A DNA stretch of 64,000 nt from Epiperipatus broadwayi (lineage: Eukaryota > Onychophora > Udeonychophora > Euonychophora > Peripatidae). Shown one piece after another: positions 33,290-45,654 of the stretch; the first letter of the stretch is position 1; each line of letters starts with the position of its first letter. The position numbers were made by a program, and so were the translations under genes. The DNA lies in NCBI GenBank assembly GCA_028023455.1, contig JAQFVV010006309.1, positions 2,477,072 through 2,541,071 on the forward strand. The letters are read 5' to 3'. Under the pieces are notes generated by a model that was given only the letters and a program-made list of their open reading frames with translations, was not told where the DNA came from and made no database searches.

Positions 33290-35155
33290 CTATTTAAAAT
33301 ATATATAAAAACGAATTTATAATATATTATGCATAAATATAAATCAATTTTAAGAGAATCCGTTTATGAAATTCTGTTAATAACATTTCAAATATTTTAG
33401 AAGTTTTGTTTCTAAATAATTATATTTTCCAAAGTATTGCATAGAAGGCAGGATTATATGATATACAATATTGTATCAGTTAATTTTTTATCTAATTATA
33501 TCACATGTATAATCACATTTATTTTGATTCAAAGCCAGCTACCTAACGTGAGCTCTCTTTTTAGTAATCCATGAGAAAAACGAATATCACATTACCAATT
33601 TCTTTAAGTTCAATTATAGTTACATTAAAAATAAACTTTGCATTGTTCCCTTAAAATGATTATTTTACCCATTTGCACTTCCCTTCTGCAAATTGAAAGA
33701 GTAAAATACATTTTCTGACGCACGCACAGTATGGGAAAAAAATGAAATTAGTATATTACTTCCAGAATGTGTTATATATATTTCATTGTTTCCTATGAAT
33801 ATATATTTTAGTCCTAGGAAATCCCCCCAAAAAATTATATAAGTTGTAAAAAAAAAAAAAAAAGCAGCATAAAAATAAAAAATAAATTAACTTTATATAG
33901 GAGTGAGTAGATGACAGAATTCAATGACATTTAAAACTATTAATTAATATTGCTTGTTTATATGGGAAATAAGCTCTAAGATTTATAGGTTGTGCAATTT
34001 TATTACTAATATTTGAAAGATTAAAAGTTATGGCTTTTAAAAAACACATTGTTACTTGTATTATTCATGCTTATTTTTTAAAAAATAAGAAAATAATATG
34101 TAAATTGCAAATAAACTGTACTAATTTATTTGAAAAAAAAAAAGGCGATGATAAAAAGTGATTAAATTCAAATTGTTTTGAAAATAGCCTGTGTGACGTA
34201 ATGCGATGGGAGATTAGCAAACTTGGGACTCTAGACCCGTGGATTGCGCCGCTTGGTCTGTTATATCCAGTTCTCAAACTGCTTATAAACTCTTGAGTAA
34301 TAAATTATTCCATTATTTATTTTTTAAAAAGATAATAAAAATCAAAGAAGGTTAAATATAATCAGTTTATTTATTTGGGAAATGTGGCTTATACACATTA
34401 ATAAATATGGATTATACTCTCATGTGTGAGGAATATGGCAGTATTTTGGTTTAAGTACCTTACCTTCTGGTAAAACCAGAACATCAAACAACTTAAAATC
34501 TTCCATGAGATATATATTATGTGTGAAAAGAAAAAGACATCAAAATTAAAGTATTAATTCCCGAATGATAAGAATGTAGGCAGATAGATTCTTATTTTAT
34601 TTGATATATGTAATACATAAATTGAAAATTAAATATTTTTGCCAGAATTCATATACCTATCTATGCATTTATTTCATACAAAAATGATTTTAATAAAATG
34701 TATGTAAAACAATTTTGTTTTTTATGATTATGAAACTTTTTATGCAATAAATCATCTTATTTGATGATCTGATATGCCAAAATGAAAAATAATGTTAAGT
34801 GAAGCGAGCAATTTATTATGCATGTGAATGTCTTTCTTTTTATCTTTTTTTTTTTTTTTTATTATCTCTAAATGTTTTTTTCTTCCATCTTATTTTAAAA
34901 ATAAAAAGACAATAATTTTTGATTTGTAATGAATTTATGTTAAACTAGGGCATTTAAATCATTTATTCTATGAATAACCCATTTTATACATTAAATTTAT
35001 TTAAATCGTTTATATATATATATTCAAACTTGATGCTTATACCTTACCTCAATCATATCACAACTATTCATTAGCCCAGAAGTCAGACCATCCTCTCTCA
35101 CCCCACATACATTTTTGAAACACTCAGTTCACTTTTTAAATGAGTAAGACATACA
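33290..35155. other. AT-rich spacer with one GC-richer island
   Basis: Mostly AT text. At about 34190-34290 a short island with five or so CpGs (GTGACGTAATGCGATGGG, GACCCGTGGATTGCGCCGCT) stands out; its identity is unknown and the 68-codon minus-strand frame across it has no recognisable domain. Confidence 0.45.
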
Positions 35156-35159
35156 TAAT

Positions 35160-35360
35160 TTATATTGTAATTTTAACTACATATACACATTTTTAAAGAT
35201 ACTTTATTTATATACATATACCTCAAATTTCTATTTCATTACAATTTCCTGAAACATGTGACCAAAGATATGTGAAAATGACAAATCATCTTCGAGATGT
35301 ACATTTCATGCTGGACCAGCCCTCATATGATCCACATATCTTTATCATATGATTAGGATT
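35160..35360 (+). repeat. diverged family-A repeat fragment
   Basis: Retains ATATGTGAAAATGACAAATC, TTTCATGCTGGACCAGCCCT and CATATGATCCACATATC from the family-A core. More diverged than the other copies. Confidence 0.55.
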
Positions 35361-35489
35361 TTGTAGATAGCAATTTACTATAGTTTGATTACAAGTTTCA
35401 ATCTTTCTACACTCATAACTTGGATACAATCCATTGTTTAGAATTATATTAATGTGATCATTCAAGAAACTAGATATTATCACTAGTGC

Positions 35490-38400
35490 AAATATAAACT
35501 TTAAATATTAATAAATAATATGTGTGGAGAGTTATGGAGACAACAACATTTGAGTTCCCTTCCTTATCTGATAGTTTTTCACATTGCCATTAATAATCTT
35601 TTCACAAAGGTTAATATATGATTTTTTTAATGTTTAAATTTATCATGTAATGCTAAATTTGGATTTAAATATATACACATAAGGTATATGGTGTTGATGT
35701 TATTGTTGTACAATGGTTAACTAGATGTTTCATCAAAGTGAGGAACCTCAAAGGGAATAATTGAGAAAAAAATCTGGAACAGGCTTGCTTGTACATCCAT
35801 TTATTGAGATATTTTACTAATTTGTTTTAAAACTGTAAAATTCACATATATTTTATTCAGATATTTTAATTCCAAAAGAAATCTAAAGGTATGATAATTG
35901 AAAATGTGATATGACTTCGAACAATTTTGGTCAAGCCTTCATATGCCTAGTCTTTGTTTTGGATTTCAGATGCTGTCCAAGATTATTTCAAGAAAATTTT
36001 TTGAATGACTCCAGCTTGATTTTATTTTTTTTTGCAAACTTGATTAAGATTTGTGATTATTTTCACACAATAATTGTGGAATAATTCCTAAAAGTCAAAA
36101 GTATACATGATTATTCATTTTTGATATGTATATATTTAATTTTAAAAAAATAGAAGATAATGAGTTCTAGTATGATATTAACAAAGCAAATTATGAAATT
36201 ACAATAAACATACCTTTTCAAACTGATCACTAATCTTCTTATTTTTCTGTCAACATTCTGACAGATTTCTTTGTTCTCATTAGATTTAAGCTATCAACTT
36301 TCATTTTGATATTAAACCATTATTATTAATCTGAAGAAAATTAATTTGACCTCATTCAATATATATTTTTGTTTAGAAATTAAATAAATTTTAAAAAGTC
36401 ACATTTGATTTCTGGAATTATTTTAAAAATTATATTTTAATCAAAATAAATTGATGTCACATCATCAAATTTCAAGTGGAGCAGATTCAATTTGCACAAT
36501 GAATGAAATCTTCTTTGTTTCATGTTTGGTTTAAAAATCTGACAAATTTTTTTAATAACTACTACATCTATCAATTTATGCTTTAAAAGTTTAGAATTTT
36601 TTTGTAATTTTTACAACATTGCTGAATATTACAACAATCTGGTGAGTGACCTCATTTCTAGAAAACTGTGTTTTCCCATTACCATAATCTCTATACTGAC
36701 AATATTCAGAAGACAATATTCTTTTATATTTAAAAATAAATATTTCTGTAAAAAAATAAATATGTAATAATATTTATTTTTGATTTTTAATAATTATTAT
36801 ACAATTATGATACAAATATAATCATAAACTTTCCAAAAAAATCAATTTTTTAGGCTATCGTAATGTTTTCTCGATGATTATAATATTTCCGCAAAATACA
36901 CTCAGCAAAGTTTGTTGCCAAATAAACAATGTCTACTCATCATTGCATGGTTTCATTTCATTTGTAACAGTAATTATTCGATTTTCCCTATCATCTTTTG
37001 ATTTTTTTGTAATTAAAATATTAGAAAATAAATATATCCTTAATTTTAAAGTTGTAAAAAAAAGTTTTGCAAAATTTTCACCAGGGAAAAGAAAAATGTA
37101 AATTTAATTGCTATAAATCTCAAATGAAGCTGATTGTAGGGATAAATGGGAAGGCTAATACATCATCACTGACACTCTGTTAGGATTTATTACAATATTG
37201 TAAAAAATAAAAAAGGTGTAATATTTTAAGGCATAATTTGATAGATTTATCAGATATTAATATTTATTCGTTCACATTTTAAACATGAATGTCGATAAAA
37301 AAGGCACATTGATTTTATGAAATCAATCCGCTCCTTTTGATCACTGAAAGATGAAACTGTTCTTTGTTTGTTTATTGTAATCTTATTTTTTCAACAGTAG
37401 CAAAGTTTGAATATGATTTTTTAGAATATGTTTCTTTGTAAATATATATTTTTACCAATTCAAGTCCAATTTATTATATTCTAATATAAAATAGTGTTTA
37501 ATAATAAAATCAGATGTTGAAAGCTTAAAAACTTTTCTACAGGAAGAACAGTTAAATCTGTCAGAGTGCCATAAAGTTAATATTTTTTGTACATGAAAAA
37601 AAATTAATTCTTTACAAGTAAAAATACAGTAGTCTGCATTCATATTAAATTGTAAATGTTTTTCTTTATAATATGACAAATAAAATGTCATGATTTTGTT
37701 CCTTTAAGAATCACTTTTTTCTAATGATGTTATTAATTATTTTTTATCAGGGTATTGTTATTCTGAATTCTAAAACAGAAATAAAATTTAGAAATATAAT
37801 TTATAAATATCACTTCAAGAACTGTATTTTATTTCAAAATAATATTTTCCCTTATTGTCTGATGTGTTATGTATTGTATTCTTTTTTAAACTATCTAGAA
37901 TTTAATTGACGTGTTTAGATAATAGTAAAGGCAAATCATTAGTTTATCAGTCATTAATGATGAAAGTAAATATATTTTCTGTGTAGTTTTAATTTTACAG
38001 TTAGTGCATTTATATTTTATGTGATCTCCAGGTTATTTTACAATGTTTTATCCTTTAGCTAATGAGTGCTGTATATCTTTTTAATAGCATACTCCATGGC
38101 TGTCTAACTGGGTTTTATGGATTAAAAATTTTTAAGTCATTTCATGAACCTTTTTTCATTTTCAAAATTTGAACCCCAAACATACTCATGACTTTTGATT
38201 GCAATAATAACTAGGCCATGCAGTTTTTATTCATTAAAAAAAACAAAAAAACAATGAGCAGTATTATTATCAGAATTCTTTCCATTACATTAGTAATCAA
38301 AACATTATAATATAAGCATTCTATTTTCTCTAGTATTTAAATGTATTTTATACTTTTTCAGAGAGGGGGGGAGTAGTCATTGATCTAATTTCACTTTTTT

Positions 38401-38870
38401 ATAATAATATTATTTAACAAATATTTAAAGCTGATAAGCCTTTTTATAATTTGAATATATGAAATTTTTTTGCCACAGAATATTGTAGGATTATAATTAA
38501 AGCTATAATTTATAAATTATTGAACTTCTTTTAAAGACAAAAATAAAAATAAATATTCTTTTCATATTTTAAAATTACCATATAATATAACATGTGTACA
38601 TTCTATTAACAAATGACTTTCAATTAAGTTTTGCTTTTTTCACAAAGCTGCATGTCATTAATAATTTATTGACCATTGTTTTTATTTTTGAATATTTGAA
38701 TTTTTTTAAAGTCTTGTAGTAATTTATTATTTGTTGCTAAGAAGTTTAATTTTATTTCTAGGAATTAGTTTTTAATTAGGTATAAAATTTAATTGAACTT
38801 TTCCATTGTGTACAATCTGATGCAGCATGGTAATGGAAATAAAATGAACTCAAAAAATTAACTGAAATAC
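35490..38870. other. AT-rich spacer, nothing recognised
   Basis: Low-complexity AT sequence. Small open frames (36874-37101, 37452-37691, 37724-37909) show no recognisable domain. Confidence 0.4.
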
Positions 38871-38874
38871 TGGC

Positions 38875-39440
38875 TTATTATATACCTGTATCAGTAGATG
38901 TAATATATAGGGTATATAAGCACAGACTTTCACACAATCCACCACTCACCACTCTATTTCATATCACTGATACACTTGAACACATATATGTCAGAAAGAT
39001 AAATAATCATCAATATACATATTTCATGCTAAATGAGCAATCATCAGTTGGTCCAGATTATCATCTCTACACATATATGCAATAAGTGCTCAGATATATA
39101 TTAAGGTAGCTAATCTTCATACTTTAATGGGCAGGCTTCAATCCACTCCACACCCACATTTTCAATTGGATGGATGATTGAAGAGTTGGGGTGTGGAGTG
39201 CATTGAGGCCTGTCCATTAAAGTATGAAGATTGGCTATCTTAATATATATCTGAGCACTTATTGCATATATGTGTAGAGATGATAATCTGGACCAATTGA
39301 TGATTGCTGGTTTAGCATGAAATATGGATATTGGTGATTATTTATCTTTTCATGTATATGTGTTTAAGTGTATCAGTGATATGAGATAGAGTGGTGAGTG
39401 GTGGATCATGTGAATGTTTGTACTCATATAATTTATATAA
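38875..39440. mobile_element. family-A foldback (head-to-head pair)
   Basis: The left arm (38895-39150) runs from TATAAGCACAGACTTTCACA through GCAATCATCAGTTGGTCCAG to GGGCAGGCTTCAATCCACTC. The right arm (39170-39430) is its reverse complement: GTGTGGAGTGCATTGAGGCC ... CTGGACCAATTGATGATTGC ... GAGTGGTGAGTGGTGGAT. Arms about 255 bp, spacer about 20 bp. Divergence between arms is low. Non-coding. Confidence 0.82.
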
Positions 39441-41254
39441 GTTATTTTAGTAATTCAAAGAAATTTTAGATTTTTGTTTTAATTATATTCACTGGATGTC
39501 AGCATTTTGTTGAGAACAGTTTTTGAATTGAATACCAATATTGATTTTTTTAAAAAAGAACAAATTTTTTATTTATTTTTGTGCAATTTTGTCCTTTGAT
39601 TAAGTTATAGATAAATGTATACATAATTTTCTTAACTTTTTTTTTTTTTATAAAATTATTAAATATTTTTTCTTACTAAATATTTAATGTTTGCATTCAG
39701 TGTGCATAACAATGTAATTGCTTTTTAGAAGAAATTAATCAACTATAAATTTACATAATTTCAAACTGAAATTGCTTTTTGCAAAAAAAACAACAAACAA
39801 TTTTTTTTATTGTCTTTTAGTTTTTATTAATTGAAAGTTTGTTTTTAATATTTTAAATTTCATTTTCAATATTTGTCTTATTTATTTTGATAAAATTGAT
39901 ATTTTCATCTAAAGCTTAATTAAAATCATGTCATTTGGTCTATTTATTTATATTTGAGTAATTCACAAAGTTAATAAAATTTTAGATTCCAGATTGCTTT
40001 CATTTTTTTTGAATTTATGTTTTAACAAAATGTTTCAAAAATATAAAGATATGAAATAAAAAATATTTTTAATTTCATTAAAACTAAAACAAGAAGTAAG
40101 ACAATAGTTTTCTCATGGTAAGCCCATAACTGTGAATATTTTAATTTTCACCTAGTTAATTATTAAATGTGTAATTTGATTTTTTTTTGTTTTAAAATTT
40201 ATAATGAGAAATTGTATGCATATGTCAGAAAGAATATTCTTAAATACTTACAACAAATGCTTTTTTTGCTTCAGCTTTATCTGTTTTGAAAGTAATAAAA
40301 ATTTTCTTAATAAAATACATGGAAATAGTTCTATGAAAATAAAATAAAAATCATCAAATTGATGTCTTTTAAAAAAATTTAAGTGCATGTGATAATATTA
40401 AACAAAACAGCTACTCATAAAATTTTTGATTAAAAAATTATAAATTAAAATATTTTAAGTATAAAAATATTCAAATAAATTTAATGTTTCAAAATTATTT
40501 TGCTAGAATATTTGATTAGAGGTTTTAAAGAATAGAATTTTATTTAATTAATTTTAATTATTAATTTTATTTACAAGTATGATTGGTCTTTTCTACATTG
40601 TAGTTGAAGTTTTTCAGTATTTAAACACTTATAAAATTAATTAATCCTTACTGATTAATTGATGTATATTTAAAAAGTTTTTTTTAATTCAATTAATTTA
40701 TATTTTTACCATTTTATTTTTATAACATTCATGTGTTTTTTTGTTTGTTTTTGAAAATTTATTGTAAACAATTTTTTTGCATAAATCACTTTATATAATT
40801 ATAGAATAGTTTTGTTTTCATTTTATTATATTTCACAATTCTTATAAAAACCTTTAAATAATTCAGATAACATTTTTTTTATATTAAATGCTTTTATTGA
40901 CTTTCTCTAAAAAATGTTTCCTCAACCACAATTGGGGTTTTTATATTTAATTTAAAATAAAAGTATAGTAGATTCAGAAATTAATTAAGTTTATCCCTTG
41001 TTATAAAAAATAGGGATTGGTTTAATTAATCCCCCCAACTGTTTTCTTTCAAATCAAATCTAAAAACCCTGATAGTGGTTGAAAAAACTTTTTTTAGTGC
41101 AAAGGGTTTAATATATAAAAAATTATCTCTATTATTTTTAATATGGACACAGTGAATGAAAATATAAAACTATATCATACTTTAAAAATTGACTGGATAC
41201 TTATAGTTGATATATATCATTACATGTTTTTATATGTTAAAAATGTATACTCCT

Positions 41255-41285
<31 letters not shown>

Positions 41286-42200
41286 ACATAATAATATATG
41301 TGCATGTAGGTGATTAAAAATATGAAATATTTTTTAAGCAAAGAGTGTCTAAAATTTTTACTTTGACAAGAATTTTTTTTTTTAAAAAAATATTTACCAA
41401 AACTATATTGTAAATGAACTTCACTTAATATCTATAGTTTTACTTTAAATCAATTTTACACATATAGTGGATATGTATCTCTAGATATCTCTGCAGTAAA
41501 TTAATGTTTATTCTATGTATATATCAATTTAGTATGTGTACATAATATATATATAAGAAATCAATAAATAACTTTTCTGTTTAAAATTGTTGACATTTTA
41601 TCGTTTTATTCAAAAATTTTTTTTTTTAAAAAAAAAAAGCTTAACAAAACTATATCATGAACAACTTTTTTATTATTTAAATACTAAAACAATGTTATTA
41701 AATTGAAATGGATAAAATTCTTTATACTGTCCTCTAGAGAGTTAACAAATATACAAACAAACAGATTTTTCAACTTCAATAAAACCACTTAAAAATCATA
41801 TTCTTAAAAATTACAAGAACAATTTAAATTATTATTTTTTGTAAAATAATATACTGTTTTCATTCTTGTTTAGCTATTAAGAAGAATAAAAATGTTTAAA
41901 ATAATTCAAGTAATCTAATTTTTTATTGATTTATGTCATTCTTTTTCATGAGTTTGATTGTTTTATGTTTGTGGTGATGACATTTCCTTGTAGTTATATA
42001 TTGTAACATTTATATCATCTAATTGAAACTAAAATGTTTTTAGAAAAATTGCATATTTTATTTATATCTTTCTAAATAGATTTAACTATTAAAAATGGCA
42101 CAAAGGGCAGTATATAATATTGTTCCAAATACTTTAATTCTCTTTGCTTTTTATATATCATTGGCCTGATCAGATACAGTAACATGCTGATGAGTTTTAA
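39441..42200. other. AT-rich spacer, nothing recognised
   Basis: Very T/A-rich. Two similar segments at about 41360-41420 and 41605-41660 share a T-run/A-run palindrome followed by AACAAAACTATAT-like text. A (TA)n(TG)n microsatellite lies at 41257-41285. Confidence 0.45.
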
Positions 42201-42203
42201 AAT

Positions 42204-43160
42204 TTAAGGTGGCACTATATCCATATAGGCTGTTCTAATACAAATATTATTCAATACAAAATTTATATATTTGTCTATAAGAATTCTCTTGATTTCTTCA
42301 TTTTTTTCTTCAAGACCAAAGTTATTGAATGATTTCCAAATGTTGTGAATTATCACCCTAGACTGAATCATGAAATTATTTTCCATTATGAAGTAAAAAC
42401 TTCTTTAATTTTTTATCTTTTTTCCTGTTGCCATATTTTTGTATTTTTTTCACTCAATTGGTATTTTCCCATTCAAGGATATATGTATTTATTATTACTT
42501 TTGTCTTTTTATCTTTAATCATTGTTTTATGTTTTTTTATGTGGTGACTGGTTTACTGACATTAATTTCTTGTTTGTCCACATTTTAAGATTAAGTTTTA
42601 TAGAATTTAGAATTTTTGCATCATAGTATGGTTTTTGGTGTTATATTGATTGCTGATCTTTTTTAGCTTTTCTTCCATTTTTGATATATATATATATGGA
42701 TACACTATAGTAACTATCACTGATTTTCTTTTGACTTTTTTTTCTTCAGCTGTATCTGTTTTAATGTTTTCTTAGTTATTGCTTATTCTTCATGAAATTT
42801 TGTTCTGTATTGATTTTTTTTCTCAGAAACAATAGTTTCTGAATAAACTATTTAGTATAATTCCATTTTATGTATTTTCATCATAATTCGATGTGTAAAA
42901 TAAGAATTTTGGGGTTTTGTGAAACTGTAGTTTGAATTTGTCAACAAAGAACCTTGTCCAAAGAACATTCAAAAATACCAAATTTTGGGTCATGTTCTGC
43001 TTTTATTATAAATTTAATTGAACAAAGTATATTGTTTATGGGTATCTAGAATGTTTGTGATAGTGACCTAAAACAAATGTCTCATCAACTAGTGAAGTCA
43101 AATTTTTGACAAAATTTATAATTCTTATTTTAAGATCTTCCTTGTAAGTATGTCTAATCA
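42204..43160 (-). pseudogene. PLE remnant, RT palm to C-terminus (PLE-1 family)
   Basis: Minus-strand reading in mixed frames. SLVDETFVLG (about 43085) stands where PLE-1 has YVDDTFFVW. LNL..KQNMTQNLVFLNVLW and KFLFYTSNYDENT align with PLE-1 LNLQYNQNKSKKMAFLDVLV and KYIAYTSNHTRNT. KISNQYNTKNHTMM aligns with KICNQYNIRTAF. ILEWENTN aligns with the nuclease FNWENTQ. The final open frame (42204-42386) IIHNIWKSFNNF...EIKRILIDKYINF aligns with the PLE-1 tail. The GIY-YIG core itself is lost. Catalytic YVDD is changed to LVDE. Much older than PLE-1. Confidence 0.72.
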
Positions 43161-43169
43161 GGGATTACA

Positions 43170-44015
43170 GTTGTGAATGCATAATCATATTTTAAAATTT
43201 TTTGAAAGAAGATTGTATGATATTGAAAAACATTGCTGTTATGTATAATGATAACTGTTTCATTTTTTCATAAATAGTAAGAATTATTTTCATGTATAAG
43301 CTATAACCTTCATTAATTGTTTTTTTTTTTTTTTACAATATACAGTATTTCAGACTAGGTACATTTGTTAATAAATTTTTTATCAAAGTATATCAATATG
43401 GCAATTCTTTGATTAATTCTACAAAATTCTAAGAATTCCTATCATAAGACTTATTATATACCAGTATATGAAGAATTTTGAGAAGAAATTTTGCAAATCT
43501 GTTTTTAATTTTTTTATTTTCATGCCTTTCCTCATAGCAACAACAACAAATTATCCAAAATCAGATTTTTAAAAAAATAATCATACTTTATTAAATTACA
43601 ACATCATTTCTTCTAACTAAAAATGTTATATTAAAAATGTATATCCCAAATATCTTGCAAAATTAATTTAAAGTATATATATATAGAAGTGTGATCTGGA
43701 TCAGTTGAATATCACTGATTCAGTATAAATGTATCTTAAAACATAACATAATCACCATTTCTTGATGTGATGATGATGTGATGTGATGTACTGTAGCTAC
43801 TCCTTAAACAAAGTCAAGAATCTCTCAGCAATTATACCAAGAAAAACTTGTTAGCTACTTAATTTTACATTCCCCAGTCTAAGTTTTCCCATATTCTGCT
43901 CCATCCCATTTCCACAACATAATCTTTGTCAACTCTACAGCCTTTATATCTAAATCCCCCTTATCTTTTTCCAAACCCAGCATAAAAACCAATAATCTAC
44001 TTTTTTATCTTTGTG
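43170..44015. other. AT-rich spacer, nothing recognised
   Basis: Includes a short GATGTGATGATGATGTGATG tract near 43765. No gene or repeat family recognised. Confidence 0.4.
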
Positions 44016-44019
44016 CAAG

Positions 44020-44400
44020 CTAGTAGGGCCATCTAGTGCAAGATATTATAATCAATAAATGCCAAACGATTGTGCGGTTAAATTCTTATTTAGTATCTAC
44101 TATTCCAATTTTTCCAAGACTAGTTTCTAGCTTATAGCTAATAGCTATTATCAGTGAAGAGTCTTGGATCTGAGAGCAATGCTCTTAGAATTTTGGGCTC
44201 ATTGCTCTATAGTAGACTAAATAGGTCATTAGATTAAAAGGTTTAGGTGCATTGTGGTCAGATAATAAACATAAGCTAAAAACTAATCTGGGATAATATA
44301 TGAGGCACCAAATAGGAATTTAAATACTTTCTGGCAGCTATGTACCACCATTGCTCACACTAGATGATACCACTCTTATGAAGATAATTGCTACAATACT
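44020..44400. mobile_element. family-B foldback, diverged copy
   Basis: GGCCATCTAGTGCAAGATAT at the left and CTCACACTAGATGATACCAC at the right form terminal inverted repeats. Inside are CCAAGACTAGTTTCTAGC and its mirror AAAAACTAATCTGGGATAAT, and CAGTGAAGAGTCTTGGATCT. Arms about 150-170 bp. Confidence 0.62.
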
Positions 44401-44454
44401 ACTGCAGTATTTAAACTGTTATCTTTTAGTTTTAAATTAACTTTTATTGATATT

Positions 44455-45345
44455 AAACAGAGGCTAAACTCTCCATACAGTATCACCATTCAATGCAAGC
44501 TGGAGTAATCAATGGATTCAAGAAGATTTGAGCATAAAATCCCTATCTAGTGCCTATTCACCCAATATTCCCAGACTAGTTTCTAACTTGTGGCTTTCAT
44601 CAGTGAGGAGCCTTGAATCTGAGAGCACTGCATCTAGATCTTAGGATCTAATGCAACCCTCTAGCAGCCACTTTTTAGTTAACTAAAAAGCTATGACTCC
44701 AAAATAAAAAACACCATGATGTTTTCAATTCAAGATCATTAGCTTGTATTGTCATATAGACCTGAACTAAATTCAGAACCAATACTTTTTGGCACCTTTG
44801 GTTCTTTAATAACCACATGAGATGAGTGGCACTACTCTATGGGAGAGTTTAGCCTTTGTGTAACAGCTTGTGTAAGCATAAAGAATGATGAACATGTGAT
44901 GTTTAGTGGTTAAATACCAATCCTTCCCAATAGGATTATATTGACTGTCATTATTAAAGAACCAAAGACACCAAAAAGTATGGATCCTGAACTGAGTTGA
45001 TATTTACATCTATACAAGCAAATAAGCTTGAAAACATTATTGTGTTTTCATTTTTGAATCAAAGCTTTATAATTAGCTAATAAGGTAAAATGTGACTGCT
45101 GGAGAGTTTCATTAGATCCTGAGAACTAGATGCAGTGCTCTCAAATCCAAGACTCCTCACTGATAAAAGCCACAGGATAGAAACTAGTCTGGGGATAGTT
45201 CATAAGTAGGCACTAGATAGGGATTTTATGCACAAACGTTTTGCATACATTGATTGCTCAGGCTAACACAGAGTGGTGCTCCTGTATGGAGACTTTAGCC
45301 TCTGTGTGAACAGCTTGTGTAGGCATAAAGAACTATGGGTGTTTT
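44455..45345. mobile_element. family-B element, long composite copy
   Basis: Opens with GGCTAAACTCTCCATACAGT (44460) and closes with CTGTATGGAGACTTTAGCC (about 45280) in inverted orientation. The left half carries CCCAGACTAGTTTCTAACTT and AACCCTCTAGCAGCCAC; the right half carries their reverse complements. A second terminus, TATGGGAGAGTTTAGCCT, lies internally at 44838. It is followed by AACAGCTTGTGTAAGCATAA, which recurs after the outer terminus at 45311-45330. So the locus is a tandem/inverted composite of at least two copies. Confidence 0.7.
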
Positions 45346-45449
45346 AAAAAAACGATAATAGTTTTATTATTATTTTTATTTCTTTTTTCATAAAGTATAA
45401 GGTAAAATTTATGTATTTTATTTTATGCTAATTAAGGTTAAATTTAGAC

Positions 45450-45654
<205 letters not shown>

